DNA of 15,517 bases from JBCDAP01 sp038747915. Lineage in GTDB: Bacteria; Planctomycetota; Phycisphaerae; Phycisphaerales; UBA1924. The translations under genes and the position numbers were made by a program. Below, piece by piece: positions 6,572-12,520 of this stretch. Position 1 is the stretch's first letter. Every line of letters begins with the position of its first letter. The stretch lies in NCBI GenBank assembly GCA_038747915.1, contig JBCDJJ010000084.1, positions 1-15,517 of the forward strand, written 5' to 3'. Under the pieces are notes generated by a model. It was given only the letters and a program-made list of their open reading frames with translations, had not been told where the DNA came from and ran no database searches.

Positions 6572-6605
6572 GACATGTTCGGACGCGGGCGTCACCGCAC
6601 CCGGT

Positions 6606-6664
6606 GGCGATCTCACGCGTATAGAAAGTTGTCGGACTCGGCGTTGCACAGGGTTGAGATCGCC
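6606..6664. repeat. 10-bp perfect inverted repeat in the acetyltransferase leader
   Basis: GGCGATCTCA (6606-6615) pairs exactly with TGAGATCGCC (6655-6664) across 39 bases. On a + transcript this would form a long closed arm about 70 bases before the acetyltransferase start. I do not recognise a known riboswitch or tRNA in it. Confidence 0.4.
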
Positions 6665-6736
6665 CTTCTGTCGGCCGATAAGCAGTGGCGGACGGTGCCG
6701 GGCGAACCCGGAACGTCGCGAGACACGGGGTCGACC

Positions 6737-7195
6737 ATGGCAGATGCCACCATCGACAGACTGGCGCCCACCGATGTCGACACCGTGTCGCACCTGTACA
6801 ACTCCATCTTCCGGCCCGAGCAGGACAAGGCGTGGATCGAGCGCCGGCTCACCGGACGCCGGGGTGTGCTGGTGCAGGTGGCCCGGATCGAGAACGACGC
6901 GGTCGGCTTCTCCCTCGGCATGGAGCTCAAACCCGACACCCACACCACATGGCTCTGCGGTGTGGTCCCGAACATGCGCCAGGCCGGCATCGCGACCCAG
7001 CTGTTCGCCGCTGCCGATGACTGGGCCCGGGCCGAGGGGTACGAGTACCACCGCTTCGAGGCCGAGAACCGCATGAAGCCCATGCTGTACCTCGGCTTAC
7101 GCTCCGGCTTCGAGATCATCGGGATCCGGTTCCACCCGCACTTGATGACCAACCTCGTGGTCTTCGAGAAGCACCTGGGGATGCCGCAGGCCTGA
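6737..7195 (+). CDS. GNAT-family N-acetyltransferase
   Basis: This 152-residue protein has the GNAT fold signature: strand 4 leading into the acetyl-CoA pyrophosphate loop as GVVPNMRQAGIATQLF (R81-Q-A-G84-I-A86, the Q/RxxGxG/A motif), then the helix AAADDWARAEGY, and the late motif AENRMKPMLYLGLRSGFEII typical of motif B. It should transfer an acetyl group from acetyl-CoA to an amine; the substrate cannot be told from sequence. The ATG at 6737 begins the domain. The frame stays open upstream to about 6545, but that part lacks family resemblance. No strong ribosome site is visible, only a G-rich stretch at 6727-6730. The next gene starts 46 bases downstream on the same strand, so the two may be cotranscribed. 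Confidence 0.8.
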   Translation: MADATIDRLAPTDVDTVSHLYNSIFRPEQDKAWIERRLTGRRGVLVQVARIENDAVGFSLGMELKPDTHTTWLCGVVPNMRQAGIATQLFAAADDWARAEGYEYHRFEAENRMKPMLYLGLRSGFEIIGIRFHPHLMTNLVVFEKHLGMPQA

Positions 7196-7241
7196 CAGCG
7201 CCGCCCGGTATCCTCCGCGCCACACCCCACCGGAGAACACC

Positions 7242-8513
7242 ATGGCGCTTCGAATCAACGCATTCCGCGGATGGCGGCCGGCGTCGGGCACCGCCGAGAC
7301 GGTGGCCTCGGTCCCCTACGACGTGGTCAACCGCGCCGAGGCCCGCGCGCTCGCCGATGGACAACCCAACTCGTTCCTCCACGTCATCCGGCCCGACATC
7401 GATCTCCCCGACGAGACCGACCCCTACGCCGACGTGGTCTACGAGACCGCCAAAGCCGCCTTCGACCGCTTCAGGTCGGAGGGTGTGCTGGTGCAGGACG
7501 ACAAGCCAGCGGTGTACCTCTACCGCCAGGAGTGCGAGCTGCTCGGAGCCACGGTCTCACAAACGGGTGTCGTCGCGTGCTGCCACACGGGTGACTACGA
7601 GGCCGACATCATCAAGAAGCACGAGAAGACGCGGCAAAAGAAGGAAGACGATCGGACGCGTCACGTGCTGACCCTTCGCGCGAACGCCGGCCCGGTGTTC
7701 CTGATGCACACACCGCAGCCGACCGTGCGCACACTCGTGGAGGGTCACACGAGCGCGGAGCCGCTCGAGCGGTTCACCGCGCCCGATGGTGTGACGCACA
7801 CACTCTGGAAGGTGGAGGAGTACGAGCCGTACATCGCAGCGTTCGCCACACTCGGTGCCGCGTATGTGGCCGATGGCCACCACCGCTCCGCCTCCGCAGC
7901 ACGGGCGGGCAAGGAGCTCGAATCGGCCAACCCAAGCCACACGGGCGACGAGGAGTACAACTGGTTCCTATGCGTGCTCTTCGATCAGGGCGATCTGAGC
8001 ATCCTGCCGTACAACCGCGTGGTGAAAGACCTGCACGGCCTGACCGCTGACGAGCTTCTGGCCAAGATCGGCGCGATCGCGCAGGTCACACCCGAGGTCG
8101 ACCCCACGCCGCGCCACCGGGCGAGTTTCTGCATGTACCTGCCCGGGGTGAGCGGCGCTCACGCGAGCCCGAACCACTGGTACAACATCCAGCTCGCTGA
8201 GGGATCGATCGACTTCGCCGATCCCATCGCGAGCCTGGACTATGTGCTGCTGACGGATCGCGTGTTGACGCCGATCCTCGGGATCGGTGATGTGCGGTCG
8301 GACGAGCGGATCGACTTCGTCGGCGGCATCCGCGGCACAGCGGAACTCAAACGGCGTGTCGACTCCGGCGAGATGGCCGTCGCATTCGCGATGCGGCCCG
8401 TCGAGGCGGAGCAGATCGTGGCTGTGGCGGATGCGGGGCAGATCATGCCGCCGAAGAGCACATGGTTCGAGCCGAAGCTGCGGTCGGGTCTCGTGGTGCA
8501 CACGCTGGACTGA
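7242..8513 (+). CDS. DUF1015 family protein, possible serine-metabolism enzyme
   Basis: The 423-residue product matches the DUF1015 family. Near the start is SVPYDVVNRAEARAL (usual form PPYDV...). The middle has IIKKHEKTRQKKEDDRTRH, which resembles the family's HE.T...KEDR segment, and VADGHHRSASA with DGHHR at 211-215. The biochemical role is not settled to my knowledge. From memory, members often sit next to serA and serC, as here one gene away. DGHHR also recalls the phosphate-binding GxHR-type motif of ParB/sulfiredoxin-fold kinases such as archaeal serine kinase SerK. A role in serine or phosphoserine conversion is therefore an inference. No signal peptide is seen, so it should be cytoplasmic. 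GGAG at 7232-7235 is six bases before the ATG. Confidence 0.85.
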   Translation: MALRINAFRGWRPASGTAETVASVPYDVVNRAEARALADGQPNSFLHVIRPDIDLPDETDPYADVVYETAKAAFDRFRSEGVLVQDDKPAVYLYRQECELLGATVSQTGVVACCHTGDYEADIIKKHEKTRQKKEDDRTRHVLTLRANAGPVFLMHTPQPTVRTLVEGHTSAEPLERFTAPDGVTHTLWKVEEYEPYIAAFATLGAAYVADGHHRSASAARAGKELESANPSHTGDEEYNWFLCVLFDQGDLSILPYNRVVKDLHGLTADELLAKIGAIAQVTPEVDPTPRHRASFCMYLPGVSGAHASPNHWYNIQLAEGSIDFADPIASLDYVLLTDRVLTPILGIGDVRSDERIDFVGGIRGTAELKRRVDSGEMAVAFAMRPVEAEQIVAVADAGQIMPPKSTWFEPKLRSGLVVHTLD

Positions 8514-8569
8514 GGCGAACCGCCTCGGAACACGATGCGCCCGGGGGCACCGGCTGAGTCGAGGCCGGC

Positions 8570-9697
8570 TCAGTCCCCTGCAATGCCCGCCAGGTAGGCA
8601 CTGAGGTCGAAGGCATCGAAGGTCTCGTTCTCGTCTCGATCGGTCCCGAAGACACGTCGCTCGAGGCGGTCGATAAAGAGCGCCGCGTCGTCCCGGTCGA
8701 CATCGCGGTCCCAGTCCTGGTCGTCACGGGGCGCGAGGGCGTAGGTGTCCCGCTGAGTGCCGCCGAACCACGTGTCGATGCCGCCGCCGAAGCAGTAGAG
8801 CACACCGTCGATCATGCGCACACCGGGTGAGACCGCGCGAAACGGCAGCTCGTACTCGAACTCGCGCCAGGTGTCGGTGCTCGGCGTGTAGATCAGGATC
8901 TCGCTCTGACCTCTGGGGTTCTGCGAGGAGTCCACACCGCCACCGACCCAGATCTCGCCGTTGTGCACGAACGTCGCCCATTCGTGGTGCGAGCGGCCGA
9001 TGGGCATGGGGGCGCCGGTCGACCAGGTCTCGGTCGAGGTGTCGTACATCTGCAACTCGGGCGTGTCACCATTGTGCCGGTGCTCGAACTCGCCGCCGAT
9101 GAAGTAGATCGTCTCACCGATCGCCACACCCGCAGCGTGTACGCGGGGCTCGGGCACGCTCGGCCCGATCTCCCACGTGGCCTCGGGGTCGGTCAGGTCG
9201 AGCGTGAAGTGGTGGTCGTCGGTCACGGTGTTCGACTTGGCCCCAGCGAACGCGTGCAGCGTGTCGCCCACAATCACAGATGGCCCGCCATAGAACTTCA
9301 CCGGGAGACTCGGGCCCGCGCGCCATGTGTCGGTCGCGGTGTTGTAGATGTCCACCTGATCGCGCGGGTTCTTGCCGACCTTGCCGCCGACGATCCACAC
9401 CTCGGTGCCGCGGATCGACGCGTTGGCCGTCACGTGGTGGCGCCACCGATTGCCGAGTTCGCCGTTGAGCATCGACCACGTGCCGCTCGCCGGATCGAAC
9501 ACCTCCATATCCTCGTGGCCCTCCTTGCCGTTGAAGATGCCTGTGATGAGGTAGATCTTGCCGCCGACCACAGCACTCGCGTGCTCGCTGCGCTCTTTGA
9601 CCAGCATGCCGACCTTCTGCCACTCCGCATGGACAGAGGTGGCGAGCAGCGCCGCACCGAAGACGAGTACGCACCGGTGTGAAGACCCGAGGACCAT
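8570..9697 (-). CDS. Secreted kelch-repeat beta-propeller protein with dockerin-like C-terminus
   Basis: The 375-residue product begins with a Sec signal peptide (residues 1-24, LVFGAALLATSVHA then EW). It contains about six kelch blades, each with a double glycine and a D.YD....TW pattern: near 35-77, 84-131, 133-184, 185-234, 235-285 and 287-321. Together these could close a propeller. The last 50 residues carry two acidic calcium-loop-like repeats, DWDRDVDRDDAALFIDRL and DRDENETFDAFDLSAYL. The latter resembles the dockerin-like tail found on many exported planctomycete proteins. A binding or enzymatic role outside the cell is likely but the ligand is unknown. A GAGGGG ribosome site lies seven bases before the ATG. 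The gene is opposite in strand to its neighbours and separates DUF1015 from serA. Confidence 0.85.
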   Translation of the reverse strand: MVLGSSHRCVLVFGAALLATSVHAEWQKVGMLVKERSEHASAVVGGKIYLITGIFNGKEGHEDMEVFDPASGTWSMLNGELGNRWRHHVTANASIRGTEVWIVGGKVGKNPRDQVDIYNTATDTWRAGPSLPVKFYGGPSVIVGDTLHAFAGAKSNTVTDDHHFTLDLTDPEATWEIGPSVPEPRVHAAGVAIGETIYFIGGEFEHRHNGDTPELQMYDTSTETWSTGAPMPIGRSHHEWATFVHNGEIWVGGGVDSSQNPRGQSEILIYTPSTDTWREFEYELPFRAVSPGVRMIDGVLYCFGGGIDTWFGGTQRDTYALAPRDDQDWDRDVDRDDAALFIDRLERRVFGTDRDENETFDAFDLSAYLAGIAGD

Positions 9698-10005
9698 GAC
9701 ATCACCCCTCTCGGACGGATCGACCGGCCTGCCCCGACACGAGCAGGCTCTTGGAATGCCTGAGTTTCTCTAAGTACTCTCCCGTGTCTACCAGAAAGCC
9801 GGCGCAGGCGATCAAAAACGCCTCTTTCAACAATGCTCAGCAAATCGGTGCGGCGGCGTTCAACATCACGCGATGTCGCGAATCGGCTCTGATTCGGCCG
9901 CCAGGGAGTGATCCAACGAATTCCGCGTTGATTTCTCAAAATTTCCGATTATTCTTGGGAAAAGAACCGGACTTTCCGAATCGCGAGCCCACGGAGAACA
10001 CACCC
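9698..10005. other. Divergent intergenic region between the kelch gene and serA
   Basis: These 308 bases separate two divergent starts and hold no recognisable gene. The frame upstream of serA is open, but its composition is unlike coding DNA here, being notably A+T-rich near 9928-9970. Seen inside are small hairpins: CAGGC/GCCTG at 9744-9762, AGGCG/CGCCT at 9806-9823 followed by CTTT, and CGAATC/GATTCG at 9879-9896. The last could be an operator just upstream of the serA promoter. Confidence 0.5.
9928..9955 (+). promoter_or_regulatory. Housekeeping-type promoter for serA-serC
   Basis: TTGATT (9928-9933) and TATTCT (9950-9955) are 16 bases apart. Each matches four of six positions of the sigma-70 -35 and -10 consensus, in an A+T-rich patch. 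Transcription would begin near 9962 and give a leader of about 45 bases with GGAG at 9993-9996. Confidence 0.45.
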
Positions 10006-11232
10006 ATGCGCGTGCTGATCGCTGACAAGTTCGAGCAAGCCGGCATCGCCGAACTCGAGGGGGTGGGGTGCGTCGTGACGTCGAACCCAGACCTTTCAGC
10101 GGACGACTTGGCCGGCGCCGTGGGGGAACGCAACCCCGAGGTCCTGGTCGTCCGGTCGACAAAGGTGCATGGGCCGGTCTTCGAGCATGGCGCCGCCCTT
10201 CAGCTCGTCGTCCGCGCGGGCGCGGGCTACGACAACATCGACGTGGGCGCCGCCTCGGCGCGGGGCGTCGCCGTCGCGAACTGCCCCGGGAAGAACGCGA
10301 TCGCGGTCGCTGAACTCGCGTGGGGGCTGATCATCAGCGCAGACCGTCGTATCGCGGACCAGACCGCCGACCTGCGCGCCGGCGTGTGGAACAAGAAGCT
10401 GTACGGCAAGTCACACGGGCTGTTCGGGCGGACACTCGGCGTGATCGGCGTCGGGAACATCGGCCGCGAGGTCATCCACCGTGCGCACGCGTTCGGCATG
10501 CCGGTGCAGGCGTGGTGTCGCTCGCTCGACGAGGCGGGCGCCGAAGCGCTCGGTGTTCGGCGGTGTGAATCACCAATCGAGGCCGCACGGGGCGCGCACG
10601 TGGTGTCTGTGCATGTCGCCGCCACACCGGACACCGAGAAGCTGATCTCAACGGATCTGCTCGCCGCGATGTCGGATGGGGCGATTCTGGTCAACACGGC
10701 GCGCGGCAAAGTGGTGGACGAGCAGGCCCTCGAAGCCGAGGTCACCGCTGGGCGGCTCCGCGCAGCTCTGGATGTGTACCGCGATCAGCCGACACCGAGC
10801 GACTCCACGAGCGACATCGGGCTCGCCAAGGCAGCGGACCCGTCGGCGAACCACGTCTTCGTCGGGACGCACCACTGCGGGGCGAGCACCGATCAGAGTC
10901 AGCACGCGATCGCGATGGAGGCGGTCCGGATCGTGCGCGAGCTCAAGAGCACCGGCAGTGCGCCCAACGTGGTGAACATGGCCGAGCGCGGCACCGCGAC
11001 GCGGCTGCTCGTGGTGCGGCATCACAATCAGCCGGGCGTGCTGGCCCACATCATCGGGGCCATCGGCGCCGCGGGCGTGAACATCGAGCGGATGCGGAAC
11101 GTGATCTTCGACGGCGGCGCCGCGGCGTGCGCGACCATCCGACTGGACACCGAACCCGCATCGAGCGTGATTGAGGCGATCAACGATGCCTCGAAGCACG
11201 TGATCTCCGTGAGCATGGGGGTCGTAGAGTAG
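10006..11232 (+). CDS. serA: D-3-phosphoglycerate dehydrogenase with ACT domain
   Basis: This enzyme oxidises 3-phosphoglycerate to 3-phosphohydroxypyruvate, the first step of serine synthesis. The 408-residue product has the split substrate domain (N-terminal, about 1-95, and about 285-320), a nucleotide-binding domain with G148-V-G150-N-I-G153, and a C-terminal ACT domain (about 330-405, RHHNQPGVLAHII... then AAGVNIERM) expected to sense serine. Catalytic R233 (NTARG) and H290 (THHCGAST) are present. At the position of the usual catalytic glutamate the sequence reads RDQP, giving Q261. The residue after the second Rossmann strand, normally Asp, is C171 followed by R172-S173, which could favour NADP. 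The ATG at 10006 has GGAG nine bases upstream and starts the domain. serC follows after 139 bases. Confidence 0.92.
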   Translation: MRVLIADKFEQAGIAELEGVGCVVTSNPDLSADDLAGAVGERNPEVLVVRSTKVHGPVFEHGAALQLVVRAGAGYDNIDVGAASARGVAVANCPGKNAIAVAELAWGLIISADRRIADQTADLRAGVWNKKLYGKSHGLFGRTLGVIGVGNIGREVIHRAHAFGMPVQAWCRSLDEAGAEALGVRRCESPIEAARGAHVVSVHVAATPDTEKLISTDLLAAMSDGAILVNTARGKVVDEQALEAEVTAGRLRAALDVYRDQPTPSDSTSDIGLAKAADPSANHVFVGTHHCGASTDQSQHAIAMEAVRIVRELKSTGSAPNVVNMAERGTATRLLVVRHHNQPGVLAHIIGAIGAAGVNIERMRNVIFDGGAAACATIRLDTEPASSVIEAINDASKHVISVSMGVVE

Positions 11233-11233
11233 G

Positions 11234-11329
11234 CAATCGGGAATCGGCAATGGGTGCGGAGGATCGAGGGTGATGGCTCTGCATCGATTGCCGATTCCCG
11301 ATTGACGATTGCCTCGTCCCGATTGCCCC
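11234..11329. repeat. Heptamer-phased repeat with an 18-bp perfect inverted repeat
   Basis: The arm CAATCGGGAATCGGCAAT (11234-11251) is the exact reverse complement of 11287-11304, across 35 bases. Both arms fall into 7-base units: CAATCGG, GAATCGG, CAATGGG, and on the other side TTGCCGA, TTCCCGA, TTGACGA, TTGCCTC, GTCCCGA. This resembles a degenerate relative of the array at 5745. Between serA and serC it would form a stable stem and might attenuate serC expression or act as an mRNA-stabilising element. Confidence 0.8.
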
Positions 11330-11371
11330 ACCCGCACTGCGCCGCGACAATCACCCGTAAGGAGCCCCGCC

Positions 11372-12520
11372 ATGACGACCATGCCCACCGACGCGCCGTC
11401 CGCCGCCTCGCCCGCCCGCACCCCCGGCGGCCGGGTGTTCAACTTTTCTGCTGGGCCCGCGGTCCTGCCCGAGAAGGTGATCGAAGAGGTGCAGCGTGAC
11501 CTGTGGGACTTCCGCGGGTGCGGCATGGGCGTGTGCGAGCTCTCGCACCGTGGCAAGGAGTTCGACACCATCCTGCAGGAGGCGTTCGAGTTCTGCCGCG
11601 AGGTGGGCAAGGTGCCCGAGAACTACCGCATCATCTTCTTCCAGGGCGGCGCCACCACCCAGACCTCGATGATCCCCACGAGCTTCCTGCCGCAGGGCGC
11701 CACCGCCGATTACCTCAAGACCGGCAAGTGGGCCAAGGAGGCCATCAAGGAAGCCAAGAAGATCGGCACCGTCCACCTCGCGTTCGACTCCGAGGACACC
11801 AAGTTCGATCGCCTTCCGACCGGCCCGAGCGACTACGACTTCTCGGCGGACGCTGCGTACCTCTGGTTCTGCTCGAACAACACGATCTACGGCACCGAGT
11901 TCAAGCATGTCCCGCCGACCAGCGCGCCCGTGGTCCGCGATGCCTCGAGCGACATGTACTCGCGACCGGTCGACTGGGCCCCGCTCAGCATGGTGTACGC
12001 GAGCGCTCAGAAGAACCTCGGCCCCTCCGGCCAGGCGCTGGTGATTGCGCGGGATGACTTCCTCGCCAAGGCCCCGCTCGACGAGTCGCTCCCCATCATG
12101 TGGGACTACAACGTGCAGTTCAACAAGGAGAGCCGGAGCAACACCCCCAACACCTTCGCGATCTACATGATGGGGCGTGTCTTCAAGTGGATTCTCGACG
12201 AGTTCGGCTCGCTCGAAGAAGTCGAGCGGTACAACGAGGAAAAGGCCGCCCTCGTCTACGATGCCATCGACCACTCCGACGGCTTCTACATCCCTCACGC
12301 CAAGCCGGAGTCCCGCTCGATCATGAATGTGACCTTCCGGTGCCCGACCGAAGAACTCGACGCGGCGTTTATCAAGGAAGCGGGCGAGGCCGGCTTCAAG
12401 ACGATCTCGGGCCACCGCTCGATCAAGGGCATGCGCGCGAGCATCTACAACGCCATGCCGATCGACGGGTGCCGCCAGCTCGCCGCGTTCATGAAGGCCT
12501 TCCAGCAGAACCATGCCTGA
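11372..12520 (+). CDS. serC: Phosphoserine aminotransferase
   Basis: SerC is a PLP-dependent enzyme that converts 3-phosphohydroxypyruvate and glutamate to phosphoserine and 2-oxoglutarate, the second step after serA; it can also act in pyridoxine synthesis. In 382 residues the family landmarks are clear: NFSAGPAVLP (24-33), the cofactor phosphate loop QGGATTQ (91-97), the Schiff-base lysine K214 in SAQKNLGPSG, and SGHRSIKGMRASIYNA near the end. The first ~20 residues (MTTMPTDAPSAASPART) are an extra low-complexity extension compared with the usual ~360-residue enzyme. AAGGAG (11359-11364) lies seven bases before the ATG at 11372, which fixes the start despite that extension. The stop overlaps the start of the following kinase gene by eight bases. 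Confidence 0.96.
   Translation: MTTMPTDAPSAASPARTPGGRVFNFSAGPAVLPEKVIEEVQRDLWDFRGCGMGVCELSHRGKEFDTILQEAFEFCREVGKVPENYRIIFFQGGATTQTSMIPTSFLPQGATADYLKTGKWAKEAIKEAKKIGTVHLAFDSEDTKFDRLPTGPSDYDFSADAAYLWFCSNNTIYGTEFKHVPPTSAPVVRDASSDMYSRPVDWAPLSMVYASAQKNLGPSGQALVIARDDFLAKAPLDESLPIMWDYNVQFNKESRSNTPNTFAIYMMGRVFKWILDEFGSLEEVERYNEEKAALVYDAIDHSDGFYIPHAKPESRSIMNVTFRCPTEELDAAFIKEAGEAGFKTISGHRSIKGMRASIYNAMPIDGCRQLAAFMKAFQQNHA

Larger units (their letters stand above)
6517..6736. other. efp-acetyltransferase intergenic leader with two inverted repeats
   Basis: These 220 bases hold no recognisable gene. The first ~60 are A+T-richer than the surroundings and could carry a promoter, though I see no convincing -35/-10 pair. 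Two perfect inverted repeats are present and listed separately. Confidence 0.5.

Noticed and set aside
8550..8575. Terminator between DUF1015 and the kelch gene
   Set aside because: CTGAG/CTCAG is only a five-base stem without a T-run; it could equally be read as an imperfect direct repeat CCGGCTGAGTC/CCGGCTCAGTC.
9751..10005. N-terminal extension of SerA
   Set aside because: The composition is noncoding-like, a promoter-like pair lies inside it, and a proper ribosome site precedes the ATG at 10006.
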